This document shows, piece after piece, positions 46,655 to 58,800 of a stretch of DNA of 64,000 nt (positions are counted from its first letter, which is position 1; every line of letters starts with the position of its first letter). This stretch comes from Pelodera strongyloides. Lineage: Eukaryota > Nematoda > Chromadorea > Rhabditida > Rhabditidae. The translations under genes were made by a program, and so were the position numbers. The stretch is from contig JAANDG010000008.1 in the NCBI GenBank assembly GCA_036852015.1, positions 310,001 to 374,000 of the forward strand, written 5' to 3'. The notes beneath the pieces are model-generated. The model saw only the letters and a list, made by a program, of their open reading frames with translations. It had not been told where the DNA came from and ran no database searches.

Positions 46655-47796
46655 AACAAGGCGACAACCTCACTAGACCAGGTCAGAAAAAAGTCATGAT
46701 ATGGCGAATATGGAAGGCTAGCGCTCAACGTGAAGCGTTATATGGTAACCGTAGCGGTCATACAACGGCGCAGGAATTGCCGAACACGAATTTCATAGTG
46801 TGAATATGGGACATATTCGCACACCTGTGGCGCTCTTCTCGCACATCATTTTCTTCCCAACAAAAGGAGATTGCCTGCGCGAAAGATGCGCGGTTCACTC
46901 AATTAAACATTGCTTAGTTTCCTCAGTGTTGGCCATCCGTTTGCCGCCGCTTTTTTTTCTATAGAATGATTAATTAACTAACTACACACAATAGCAATAA
47001 TTTTTGACATAAGATCGAAAATAACTTACCTAATACTTAAAACAGAACACTTTTTTCCTCGATACAATAATTTGTTTACCTAATTCCACAACAAACCACA
47101 GTTCACAAGTACGCCCCGTGTGTGATTGTACTTTATTTGGCTGTGTCCTCATTTTTTTTTTGATAATCCACCATGTATTATCACGTTTCAGTAGTTTGTT
47201 TGCTTCTTATTTAGATCCCAATTCCCATTTTTCGTTAAAAATTTGAGATTAGTTTTTTTTTCGTACGGATCTGATTGTGAGATAAGCCGCTAATGGCCGA
47301 AACTAATTAATTATCGAAAGTATAAAGCAAAAACTGAGACATTTAAGCTTGTGCCTTAATCCGTGCGAGCATATTAGAGGCTAAAGGTTTATCTGAGCCC
47401 AGTAAAGGTTAATTACAATATGATGATTTCAGTATGACGCTAATGATCTAACTCAAAGTATGGTCAGACGTGTAATAATAGAAATTTATAGTTTTCGGCG
47501 CGCCATAAAAAAGACACCAAATATGGGCCCATAAACCAGGTTTGTACTCATTAAAAATAAAATTTATATCCAATTTTTAGCCATAAAATGAGGGTTTTTC
47601 GGCTACAAAAGTAAAAAGTTGACGTGATGAAAAGTACAATGTGACTTGTTTTTGACTTACGGGTTAGACAAGTTGGGAAAGTATTTTTGGGAATTGAATT
47701 TTGATACGTACTGTATTCGCGGGAAGAAATGAAGGGGGTGTAAAGTTGGGCTAGATATTGCGAATCAACAATACTTTAAAGTTTAAGGAGTGCTTT

Positions 47797-47972
47797 TTAA
47801 AGCGAATAGCTGTTGGTTTTTGAAACACATCGAGTAACAACATCATTCGTATGCAGCTTTTGCAAGTGGGCATAAATTAGAATAAAAAATCGAGCAAAAT
47901 TCGAGCAAATTAGCATAAATACGTAAGAAGTCAGTTGTCCACGATGCGTTTCAAACCGGCATTTCTCTTTAA
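47797..47972. mobile_element. Palindromic MITE, family A copy
   Basis: Begins TTAAAGCGAATAGCTGTTGG and ends AAACCGGCATTTCTCTTTAA. Confidence 0.88.
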
Positions 47973-48369
47973 CATTAGTGCTTGTCAGGCACTATGTTGT
48001 TCAATGACGATGCCCGATGTTGTCAGATAATGTCTGGGTGTGTAGTATACTGTCATGAGGGCCGTGTTTTACCGTGCACCAATGATCAGTGGAAGTGGGC
48101 AAACAAAGCCCACGCTACCGCATCTTTAATTTATGGTGTAGGCGGAAATTTAATCAGGTTCTAAATGATATTCTTAGATTAAGTTGCTTTCTTAGAATAA
48201 GTGAAATCTGGTTGAGGATTAGTAAATTTAGTAAGTACACGATGTCCTCATAAGGTGATGTTGAAAACAAGTAAACGTTCGGTGAAAGGGCTTTAAACTA
48301 AACGAGAATCACTAGTTTTCAAAGATCCAAATCATGTGAATAATAGAAGCTGTTAATTATAGACTGTTA

Positions 48370-48551
48370 TTAAAGCGAAATACCGGCCGGTTTTTGAAAC
48401 GCACAGTCGACAACTCAATTCTTGCGCATTTATGCAAATTTACTCGAATTTGGCTCGATCTTTCATTCTAATTTATGTTCATTGGCATAAGCTGCATAAG
48501 AATGCTGGTGTACTCAATGCGTTGCAAAAACCGACCGATATTTCGCTTTAT
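48370..48551. mobile_element. Palindromic MITE, family A copy
   Basis: Begins TTAAAGCGAAATACCGGCCG and ends CGACCGATATTTCGCTTTA. Confidence 0.93.
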
Positions 48552-48714
48552 AGGGGGGGTTGCCGGTAGATAAATGCTAAAATATGCACATTTACATTAC
48601 CCTTAGTTGTGTTCTCGTTCCTCATCCCAAAATGTTTCAAAACTTTCCTAAACTACCCCTCAATGTTGTGCAGCCATTCTTCCAATTCCTCTTGATATGG
48701 GTGCCGTAGGCCCA

Positions 48715-48875
48715 TTTGGTGACCAACTCGTGACCAAACTTGTGTGACCAAGTTTCATCGAAAACCGACATCAGCTGGTCACCAAATGCCTACGATTCTT
48801 TTTCGGTGGAAACCATTTGGTAACGGGTCAATAGCGGTTTTTTGTGGTTTTGGCAAATTATTTCGTTTTCCTGTG
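48715..48875 (+). repeat. Dispersed repeat, second copy
   Basis: Same ordered blocks as 8000-8160 (GTGACCAAGTTTCATC, CTGGTCACCAAATG, GGTGGAAACCATTTGG, TTATTTCGTTTTCCTG). Confidence 0.7.
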
Positions 48876-49790
48876 TAAACGAGAACACTCATCGTGTTCC
48901 CCGAGAACTATGCGCACCATGCCTAATACAATCTACTTTCTAAGATGCCATTGGAGATTGGAGGCAGTAAAACGAATTCCGACTGACCATGCTCGCTTTA
49001 CCTTCGTACATCTTGCATACGTATGTCGAAAGCTCAGGATAGGCTGCTTGCACTACATTATACGGAGTAAAATTACCGTTGGTTTATCCTAATGCGTAAC
49101 CATTCCCTTTAATCCCCACATTTCGTCAACCTTTCAAAATGTCGCGGCTTATCCGTCACCAAGAAGATAAATGATTCCAAAGTAGACAAGCTCATTGGAT
49201 TAACTTATAATTACGCCAAAGGATAAGATTTACGTAATTACTGTCGTACATATAGCTCATCTCACAAATATCCTTGACACTAGAGACGTAAACACAAGTC
49301 TTATTTGTTATAAGATAAATGTCATCAATACAATACATAGGCTCATTGTTAGATAGACAATAAGGGAAAATACAAAAATACAAAGGATGAATCCTTAGAA
49401 GAACAGCTAAACAATGCATATATCGTAAGTAAAGAATTGCCAAAAAGGAGTTTATGTCATATTCAAGAAATAAGCTTATTTTTGATAAAAATACAATACA
49501 TCTATTCTATGATAAAAAAATTAAATGCCGTGATTACAAAGAACATCAGAAGCGAAATGCGGATAAAAATTAGCACTGTGATAAAGAATTCCCGGAAAAT
49601 TGTTTGTGTTCTCTGTTGTCGAATTTTTTTTTGAGTATTATTCTTTGTCGTAAATAGTAGAAAATGTGGAAAATCTGGTAAAATTTAGTGAAAGGGAGAA
49701 GTGATATCTATGGTTCCTCTACTAGTTAAGAAATTTGGAACTGTAAAAAAGTATTAGTATATCCGTCTCACATTGACCTTTTTACCTTTT

Positions 49791-49961
49791 TTAAAGCGAA
49801 ATACGACCGGTTTTTGAAACGCATCATGGACAATGCTAATTTATGCTAATGTATTCGAATTTAGCTCTATTTTTTATTCGAATTTATGTTCGTTTGCATA
49901 AGCTGCATAAGAAGGCTGGTATACTCGATGTGTTTCAAAAACCAGCCGGTATTTCGCTTTA
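49791..49961. mobile_element. Palindromic MITE, family A copy
   Basis: Begins TTAAAGCGAAATACGACCGG and ends AGCCGGTATTTCGCTTTA. Confidence 0.92.
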
Positions 49962-51355
49962 GCCATCTTTTCACAGTACGCGAGCGTCGCAATTACGTGA
50001 GTTTCATCACGATACAGCGGGGGTTTTGTATTTTCGGACTCATTCATAGAGTTTAGTCAGCTAAACCAATTTGGAAAACATATACTTCATTTTTTATTTA
50101 CTCACGCGGCGTCCATATGCGTATACATATCTACGTAAATCGTAACACTGCATGAACCGTACAAGTATCCAGCCAGTTATTTGGCAAAAACTACCAGCGG
50201 GAACATACCGTAGACACATAGCAAAACATAGAAACGGATATTTGCAACTTTTTTTATTACACACGATTGGTTACTCTTATTTTGAATTTCGTAGCACAAC
50301 CACTACAAGTTTGGGTCATTTTCCGCTTAAAAAAATGAAAAAATCATCTAATTATATTTATTTTAATTTTCTAAGCACTGTAAGTCAAAAAATTATTGGC
50401 CGTGTTCGCAAAACCATCTCCAAAGTTTGTAGTTTTCGTCAAGTAAATGTTATGAATTTTTGGCGTACTCCGAAGAAATTACGGCGTCTTGAAGTGGGGC
50501 ACGTTGCGAAGTTTAGATTAAGTTCAGAATTCTGAATTCTGAAGTTCTGAAAAATGCTTTTTTTCAATCTTTTTTCCAAATGCCTATAAAAGTACTTTGA
50601 ATAGCTGGAGAAGTCTTTTTTTGAATTCCTAGACTTTAGTCAGCTAGTTTGTGATTAAATTAGTCAACCACGTGTGAAAGACCAAAGAATTATGTAGACT
50701 GGGAGTTGCTCAGAAAAAAAATAAAGGAATTGAGGCACTCGACACACGTAAATGGTCTTGAAGTTACAATATATATATATATATATATCACGAATACGTC
50801 ACGAATAATAATTTCACTAAACAAGTTCACGAAGACACTGCGAGTAGCGGATTTCCTTTCCCCGTTATAAGCTACCTGCGCTATTGGCGGGCCAACAGCT
50901 GATATAACGGTCTTCAAGGTATTCAAGGTATAAGGTAAGGTTATAAACTAACCAGGAAATGGCTTTTCGTCAGATCATGGATTATTATTATTATGTGTTA
51001 TGTATTATGATAGAGGTTGAGGCGGGGAAGACGAATAACGAAATATTATCAGCTTATTAATAGAGTGGAAAAAGTTATGAGCCCTCAATGATTTCAACAG
51101 AGAATACGCTTCGCACTGTTCGTAGATTGGCCCTCAAACAATGGAACACTTTCAAAATAAATTAACTTCTACCGGTTTGCCAACTAGAGTGGGGTCAAAG
51201 CGACTCACCTGGCTCGCGAGCAACGCAGATAATTGACCCCGGACGAAGATAATTAATTTATATAATTTCGAAAAAAATGAGCTACCCCGTAATTATTTAA
51301 ATTACGAAAGATAATCCCGAAAAAAGGCTGAAGCTTAGTGGGCGCAAGGTTTTAC

Positions 51356-51474
51356 GTTAATTGAAAATTTAAGCTTTACTTCAGGGAACAATAAAGTCAT
51401 ATTTATTAAACTCATTCATTCTATTTGTTGTTAATTGAAAATTTAAGCTTTACTTCAGGGAACAATAAAGTCAT
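51356..51474 (+). repeat. Direct repeat, 46 bases, 73 bases apart
   Basis: TTAATTGAAAATTTAAGCTT through GGGAACAATAAAGTCAT occurs identically at about 51356-51401 and 51429-51474. Confidence 0.95.
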
Positions 51475-51609
51475 TTTGTTGGGAACAAACTTGGAAAACT
51501 TATGTTGATGTCGTGTTTTGCTAACGACAACTGGCAGATTTCATTGTTTATATTAGCGTAACATAAGCTTAGTTCAATAAATCATCCATAAGTAACATAT
51601 CGTACACTG

Positions 51610-51865
51610 ACGAAACTCGATTGGTGCGCGGCGAAAAATAAAGGATTTCGGGGGCACTTCCCAGGTTTCGACGCGCACTTCCCAGCTTTCGACGCGCACT
51701 TCGCCAAGTCTTCGCTGGACTTTCGCCAAATCCCGAAAAGTGCAAAACCGAGCGAATTCTTGGCAAACCAGACGAGAGTTTGGGGAAGACTGGGCGAAGT
51801 GCGCGGCGAAAACTGGGCGACCCTTTTTTCGTCGCGCACTCGCCTAGTTTCGCGTTGTATCCATT
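51610..51865. mobile_element. GC-rich inverted-repeat element, family L
   Basis: Left CGAAACTCGATTGGTGCGCG, right CGTCGCGCACTCGCCTAGTT. The interior is built from CGCGCACTTCGCC-like words, some tandem (ACGCGCACTTCCCAG twice). Confidence 0.7.
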
Positions 51866-52456
51866 GTCGTTTTTTCTTTAAAACGCTACAATAAATCATC
51901 ATCCTTCTAATTACCGTGTGAGAGTAGAGGGTAGAGGTACGGTACAAATCATAATTTAATCACAATTTCAAGTTTTAACAAGCTAAAACTCCAAATATTT
52001 TTTTTTAATTGAGCAAATCAACCACCCGCTACATGACCAGAAAACAAAATGAATTCGCGTGAGAAATTTAATTGTATTCAGGTAAATCAAGGTCATTCAG
52101 CTGTAGAAAGATACAATTGCTCATTCTCGTTAGTAATTATGTAATTACGATGGGCTTTTTTAAAAGTTTCTGGCTCATTAGCCTTCTTGATAGACATTGA
52201 TGAAGTTTACATTTCCAATGGGCTGGAAAATGAACAATGAGGAGCATTTTATGTGCATATACTACATCAAGCTGAGTGACTGAGATTGTTTATTCGCATA
52301 TGGGTTTATGGCTCATTAGAATAAAGATGAATAAAGTTTTGTATTCTTACTGAAGCTATCACAAGACTGCCGTAATGCACAAAAAAACGGAGTACCAGAA
52401 CGAGGTCTCATAGAGTAAATTCAGTAAATTTGTCTTCATCAACTTCTAATGAGGGA

Positions 52457-52583
52457 CCAGAGGAAAATTCACCACTCAGTTCCCCATGGGGAGTCTTTTT
52501 CTGCGCGTCTCACATTAGAATGATATTTTCTGTCCCCAGGGAATAGTTCCCCGAGGGAAGCGGAATGGTGAATATGGCCTCAG
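52457..52583. mobile_element. Inverted-repeat element family F, copy 3
   Basis: AGAGGAAAATTCACCACTCA at the left and ATGGTGAATATGGCCTCAG at the right, with core GCGTCTCACATTAGAATGAT. Confidence 0.88.
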
Positions 52584-52608
52584 AAGAGAGAAAGCGCTAT
52601 TATGCCAA

Positions 52609-53577
52609 ATGAAGAATCGTATAAATTTCAAAACGAGTTGCAGCACTAATTTCAAGGGAAAATGCAATGTGTCCTTTATAGTTCGTATAGTTCGGTATAC
52701 TACGCTTCACAGAAAGCTTTTTTCTTGTTGTATCCATCAATCGATTGAGTTTTTCATGCTGAATCAAAAGGAATTGCTGCGAACTCTCGGGTAGAAAACT
52801 TTTAACAGAAGTTGCATGAAGTTGGCGAGTTGGATAGTTTCATGAACAGTGGCTTTATTTGTTATATATATGCTTCATTTCAGAAATGAAACGGAACTTG
52901 CTGAAATTTATCCAGTTAAGAACATGTCCTTGTTTCTGTCCGATAAACGCTTGAATGCGTTTCTTGTGTTACCCAATGGAGATGCGAGTTTTCGATCACT
53001 AACGTCACACCGAACAAAATACTCAAGGTAGATCTTCGGGCATTTACGACTCCCAGAGTAAAACATCAAAGACACAGATAGAATCGTCTTTATTGCCAAC
53101 AAAATACTAATAAACATTTGAACTTTTTGTTCTTATATGTGATTCGATCGTGGATAAAGCTATGAAACTATGAAGTTCATTGGAGTCCTTGAAAAGCACG
53201 AAAACCGACCAATTCCACGTCGAGATCGATAGCCACTGCCACGCTCTAAATACGTCTGGTAAGTTATTACATTACCTTGGTATTTACGATTAATACCGCT
53301 TCAGTGATGTTAGCTTCAAAGCCTGGTGGTCCAGTGGCAGCGCGTTCGTCTCTAACGCAATCGACCCGAGTTCGATTTGGCCACCACCAGGCGATATTTT
53401 TCAAAAAGTCATCTTTGTTGCTCAGGAACTGTCCGACCTTTGGCTCTTGAAAAGTGCGAAATCGGACGGTGGCCACTGAATTCTTACGCATTTATGCTAA
53501 TTTGCCCGAATTTAGCTCGATTTTTTATTCTAATTTATGTTCATTTGCATACGCTGCATAAGAATGCTCTTGTACCC

Positions 53578-53631
<54 letters not shown>

Positions 53632-53658
53632 TTTTTTTTTTTTTTTTTTTTTTTTTTT

Positions 53659-53694
<36 letters not shown>

Positions 53695-53867
53695 CAAAAA
53701 CCGGCCGGTATTTCGCTTTAAGCTAGAAGTGAACCATTTACATTCCAGGAACGTCAATGATCAAACTTTCGCTGTGTGAGTCCAATTATTCCTTGTATTT
53801 GTTTGACCTGTTTCCGCACGGTGCTAATCCTGTCCGGCCGCGCGCCGCCTTAAGCGATTTAGCATAG
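52609..53867 (+). CDS. Tentative gene, function unknown
   Basis: Possible exons 52609-52790, 52884-53027, 53176-53258 and 53749-53867 join in phase. The best-supported part is exons 1-2: TCTCGG|GTAGAA donor, CATTTCAG acceptor, and a joined reading LLRTLGNETELAEIYPVKNM followed by a 47-codon exon containing AFLVLPNGDASFRSL. The exon 3 acceptor (CTATGAAG) is poor for a nematode, so the join to exon 3 may be wrong. The last exon could instead end at a GTGAGT donor at 53777. The first exon has no signal peptide and several Cys/Lys/Arg residues, and the true start may be elsewhere. A poly(T)-expanded MITE and a tRNA-like sequence lie in the third intron. No homology is recognised. Confidence 0.3.
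53321..53392 (+). tRNA. tRNA-like sequence, possibly a pseudogene
   Basis: Seventy-two bases whose ends GCCTGGT and ACCAGGC pair perfectly as a 7-bp acceptor stem. GCGTT-CGTCTCT-AACGC makes a perfect anticodon stem with a 7-base loop. The T-arm (CCGA-GTTCGAT-TTGG) keeps four pairs and the TTCGA core, while the D-stem is poor and position 33 is G instead of U. It may be a worn tRNA gene (anticodon region TCT) or the head of a tRNA-derived repeat. Confidence 0.45.
53474..53721. mobile_element. Family A MITE with lost left end and expanded poly(T)
   Basis: Interior starts TGAATTCTTACGCATTTATG and the right end is GGCCGGTATTTCGCTTTAA. Where the family reads TCGATGTGTTTCAAAAACCG, this copy has about 115 T residues (53580-53694) with two G interruptions. 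Confidence 0.88.
53580..53694. repeat. Poly(T) tract inside a MITE
   Basis: About 115 bases of T broken only by G at 53631 and 53659. Long homopolymers are prone to assembly error, so the length is uncertain. Confidence 0.95.
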
Positions 53868-54538
53868 ACAAACATAGCACAGCGCCTTATCTGAAGACGC
53901 ATGCGGTGTGCTCTTTTTAGCTACCATTCACTTTATTTGGCAACTTAAGCTATGGTACACAACACCACTGGTTTACTAGCATTAGCTGAATATCATGCCA
54001 TTTTATATGAAAACTATGTATACATCAAAACCAAGTTTGCAGCCTGACCAGTTTATGCTGTCGAATCAGAAAAAAATGAAACTTTGCGGGAAATATCTGT
54101 TTTCAAACCACTTTATTAACCTATATGACACTATGAAACGTATGCTGAAACAATACATTTCAATGTATTAAATTTAAAGTTGTGTGCTTTCTTGGAATTC
54201 TTGAAAGAACAAAATGAACTTAGTGAATGAGTTATTCCTTGAACATAAATAATGTATAATCGCCTTATCAGCGAATGATAAATGTAAAAAGTGGCTAGTT
54301 CTTCCAGTACAAGATAAGAAACAAGAACATTTCCTTCCAGCGGATTTTAAAACTATTTATGTTAAAATTTTAGGAAAAAACCGTTCCACAATTTTTTTTT
54401 TCAAAATAAAGCCGGAAAAAATTAACCGTATAACATTCTATATTTTTTAAAGCGTGGAAGAAAATTTAAATGTAACATCGCTTTATGGTAGCTTGAGGGT
54501 GCAATACTGCGATGCTGGAAACAATTGCGGTGACTTAT

Positions 54539-54719
54539 TTAAAGCGAAATACCGGTCGGTTTTTGAAACGCATCGTGGACAACTGAATCCTTACGAATTT
54601 ATGCTAATCTGCTAGAATTTAGCTCGGTTTTTATTCAAATTTACGTTCGTTTGCAAAATCTGCATAAGAATGCTGGTGTACTCGATGTGTTTCAAAAAAC
54701 GGCAGCTATTTCGCTTTAA
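54539..54719. mobile_element. Palindromic MITE, family A copy
   Basis: Begins TTAAAGCGAAATACCGGTCG and ends CGGCAGCTATTTCGCTTTAA. Confidence 0.93.
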
Positions 54720-55374
54720 CATATGTAATATGACTCCTGAGGAATTTTCTCCCACTGTTTGTTTGCATTTTTATGAAAAAAGAGCCGCTTTCGATCATTT
54801 TATGCTTTCGATCATTTCGAATCTTATTGCTTCATTCTTTAGTTTTGTGCCTTCTATATCAATTAGTAATCTTGTTTTTTCGTGTGTATTGAAGGTCGTT
54901 TATTAGTATGTATGTTCGTACATCTTAGGTAACCATGTCTCATCTTCTTTGTCTGTTCCCCATAAACTATTAGCCTTTCGTATTTGAAATAGTTTGTTCC
55001 GTACTGGGAACCTATGTGGCACAATATAAATTTCCTTACGAAACGCTAGTATTAGTGACTTACAGTTAGCTTGCGTTTTGGCGGCCTTATAATGGATAGG
55101 TCTAACGTTCTAGCGTAATGCTAGTTCGAAGTTCGAAAATCTATCTGTGACCGAACCCCTACAGTCTTCTTGTCACAAAATATGTATGGCCCAATAAAAT
55201 ATCCATAAATCACCGAATTCTTTACCTTCTTTAGTAACATAAAGCAAAAGCTTGTGTGTGGTATTTTTTGCGACACTATCATTGAATTATTTTATGGGTT
55301 AGTACCTAAGTTTCACAAAAGCCTTCGTAAATGGACATGCATAAACTATATTATATTTCTTCGCTTTCATTCCT

Positions 55375-55480
55375 TCCCCTCTCTCTCTCTCTCTCTCGCT
55401 CTCTCTCTCTTCTCGCTCTCCCTCTCTCTCTCTCTCGTTGCCTGTTTCTTTCTCTTTCTCTCTCTCTCTCTCTCTCTTAC
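55375..55480. repeat. (CT)n tract
   Basis: About 105 bases of CTCTCT with short CGCTCTC and GTTGCCTG interruptions. Confidence 0.95.
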
Positions 55481-55898
55481 GATTTTAAAGGGTTTGTAAC
55501 CCATGTGTCCTTATAAATACGGCATGATTCACAGGAAATCCAACCGGCAAATATACTGATTCATATCATATGTGAATGGCCATCCACGCTTGCAAACGGA
55601 CATTTTATAGCTAAAACGTCTTGTGATATACTTAACACTTATGAAATAATAATATTTTTGCTTGTTTTTTGGATAGTTTTTTGCCCTATGCAACTGAAAT
55701 ACTTATTTTGCTGGACTTCCTAAAGATGTTTGGCATGAGCGCATGAGCACGTGAGAATGAAATAATAATAGTTCGCATAAAAAAGCGGTTAAGCCGTTGG
55801 TAGATACGCATACGTACACCAAGCATACCACTAATTGTAAGTAAGACTAGGTTATCATAGACATTTACAGATCGATATATTCAAATGCTCGCACTATT

Positions 55899-58800
55899 AT
55901 GAACACTGTGTCAATTGTGTTATTGTGGTTTGTATCGCTGTATTTTTCTCCGGTAAATTCATGTAAGTTTCAAAATTTTAAACTGAATTTTAATTGTTTA
56001 TTGAACAATGAAATACAAGTGAAAAAATAGTACATCCACATATCTAATTGTAAAACGATATATGTAATACGAAGCTAACAGTATAGGAACTTTTTTTATT
56101 AAAGCGAAATACCGGCCGATTTTTGAAACACATCGGGTGGACCGCAATTTAGCATAATACTAAGTATTCAGTTGTCCACGATGTGTTTCAAAAACCGGCT
56201 GCTAGTTCGCTTTAAATACCATTTTAGATGAATGCTTTACATGTGTCAGTGCCGCGGACTGGAATTATTTCAACGCAAGGATACCAGGATTAATTCACGA
56301 TGCTAATAATCCAGTACGCTTAAAATTATTTAAGCAGCGTTGTACCTACTTTGGGAAATTTGCTTAAGGATACGAATCATCCCTATGCATTTATGCAAAT
56401 TTGGTACCGGAAGCTTCGAATCAAAGGTCACCAAAAATTTGCATAGGATACATTCGGGAAATGCATATCAGCAATCAACATGGCAAATTTCCAAAAGTAT
56501 AGGCGGCTTTCAAAACTTAACCGGTATTTCGCTTTAACGTTTCCCGACAAGTTTTCCCAACAGAGGAGCGCGCCGGGGTAGTTGAAATGTTGAATATAGT
56601 ACATGACAACACATTTTTGAAATACGCATCGCAAGCCAAGTGCCATACCACTTTATAGAGGATGTTGTTTCCAGCCACCATTAGCTCCCCTTTCCTGCGT
56701 CTTCGACCCTTTAAAGGCTTACGCAGATCGATCAATATCTCAATGTGCCGGAAAATGCTATAAATGGACGAGTGCTACAATACAGGCTGACGGTAAGTTA
56801 CCGTTTGCTCTAATCTTCCGATTAATTAGTCCTGTTCAATGTTCCGTAATGGTAATTAAAAAATGAAGCTAATGATAAGCAGCAAAGGAAAAGAAATGAT
56901 AACCAACATAATTCAATAACAAAAACATGCGTTCAGGTTCAATATCCGTCTATGTACTCCGGGGCTGTTTTGATAAACTTATCAATGCAACACTACACAG
57001 TCCGCCAAGCGATGATCGGTAATCAATTTCCTTTATCTTATCTTATAGGTAATCCTTTTTTTTATTTTCTTAGTTAGGTTAATAACGAGACTTGATGGCT
57101 AGTTATAAGGTATATAATTATGTACATAGATTGGGAAACTTTATATTTATAGAGCAAATTTAAAAAGACTTACAGTATTCAGTTCCCACTCTGACAGAAC
57201 AATGACAGAAAAAAAATTAACTCGCTTGCGAAAGGTGTTCCTGAAAAACCTCTCTTCTTTATCGTGTGCCATCGAAGGAGTTTTCATATGATACCCAATA
57301 TGGATATGGCGACGAGCTTTTGCCCTTGTAAGAACTGTCGGGCTAATAACGGGGAACAAAAAAATAGGTTCAATCGTTCATAACTCAACTACTCAGTTCA
57401 ATAATTAATCTTTATTACCCTATCGTAATACTAAAATAACACTATTATTTTTAACAGACGGCTTACACCTCCTGGGGTACATTTATTTTTATTTTATGCA
57501 TACGTGAAAAGTGGATTCAAAGTAGTTTCGAGAAGCGCTCGGGCTGTGAGATGGCTCAGTGCAAGGGAACTGAACTACTGAACCAATCTTACTTCCTGAG
57601 CGTAACGCACATCATCCAAACATTATCAATCAAACAACAATCAAACAAACAAACAAAGCTCCCAACTTTATATAATAACCAGTCGGCTTCCGCCGCCTGA
57701 GGCGTCTTTCCAATATTCGCTGATGGTCGCTATGTTTCAACTGGGCTATATCTATAAGTAGAAGCAACTCTTTCTGGCAAGAATAGTTTCCTGGGGAAAG
57801 GTTTGCCCATTTTAGGACGTTGACTATATTCCTCCTAAATTGTCTGCAACTTGCTGGACTCTATAATATCGAAAAAATTCCAAATCCTAAAAAAAGGAAT
57901 AAGCGCGTTGCTGATACGCAGTAATAGTTCGCTGGGCTATATAAGTTAGAAGCAAACATTTACACAAAGGAAGTGGTTTCAGTTTTGTTATTTTTCCTTT
58001 TGAAACCTACACTGACATCAAACACGGGGATAGAATTTAGTTTCGGTTGACTGTATACCTCCTAAATTGTGTGCTACTTGCTCTACTCTAGGATATCGAA
58101 AAAATTGCCAAGCCTAAAAGCAGCTTATTAATATCGCGTGGCTGATACGCCGCAATGTTTCGCTAGGCTATATAAGTTAGGAGGAAACATTTCTATGCAA
58201 AGAGCCTCCTGTCTCTCACTTTTCCTTTTGAAACCCATGGGTGAGAACTTATTAGTTTCTGTTGACTATATTCCTCCTAAATTGTCTGCAACTTGCTGGA
58301 CTCTGTAGTAATATCGAAAAAATTCCAAATCATAAAAAAAGGAATAAGTGCCTGGCTGATACGTCGAAATGTTTCGCTGGGCTATATAAGTTAGAAGCAA
58401 ACATTCACAAAAGAAATGGTTTCAGTTTTGTTATTTTTCCTTTTGGAACCTACACCGATAACAAACACGGGGAGAGAACTTATTAGTTTCTGTTGACTGT
58501 TTTCCTCCTAAATTGCCTGCAACTTGCTCTACTCTAGGACATCGAAAAAATTGCCAAAGCCTAAAAGCAGCTTAATATCGCGTGGCTGATACGCCGCAAT
58601 GTTTCGCTGGGCTATATAAGTTAGGAGGAAACATTCCTATGCAGTCTACAGTCTTCATTTTTCTTTTTGAAACCCATACCAATATTAAACACGGGTTAGA
58701 ACTTAGATTCTGTTGACAATATTTATCCTAAATTGTCTGCAACTTGCTGGACTCTATAAAGCAGAAAAAATCCCAAATCCTAAAAAAAATTCTCACAGAT

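Larger units (their letters stand above)
40439..52600. other. Twelve-kilobase stretch without a supported gene
   Basis: Dominated by repeats: CT-rich sequence (40995-41132), telomeric hexamers, and families A, C, F, K and L. The longest open frame is 127 codons at 50152-50535 (+), with no splice context or homology I recognise. An exon-like open frame after AATTTCAG at 45646-45830 has no partner exons. None of these is called. Confidence 0.5.
53868..55898. other. Intergenic stretch, no gene seen
   Basis: Contains one family A MITE and a CT tract (55375-55480). A TTCGAAGTTCGAAAATC string near 55135 weakly resembles a tRNA T-arm. No phase-consistent exon chain was found. Confidence 0.5.

Noticed and set aside
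50152..50535. 127-codon open frame on the plus strand
   Set aside because: It is the longest in a gene-poor stretch, but there is no recognisable domain, no splice or polyadenylation context, and the length is possible by chance over 64 kb in six frames.
53530..53779. Poly-Phe and poly-Lys open frames over the T tract
   Set aside because: They are translations of a homopolymer, not genes.
57019..57508. Alternative reading of the Ly6 exons ending in a hydrophobic segment at 57460-57508
   Set aside because: A different frame joins in phase to ACGGCTTACACC, but it loses the cysteine pattern. The Ly6 frame connects in phase to a terminal exon with the C-x-C...CN motif and a GPI tail.
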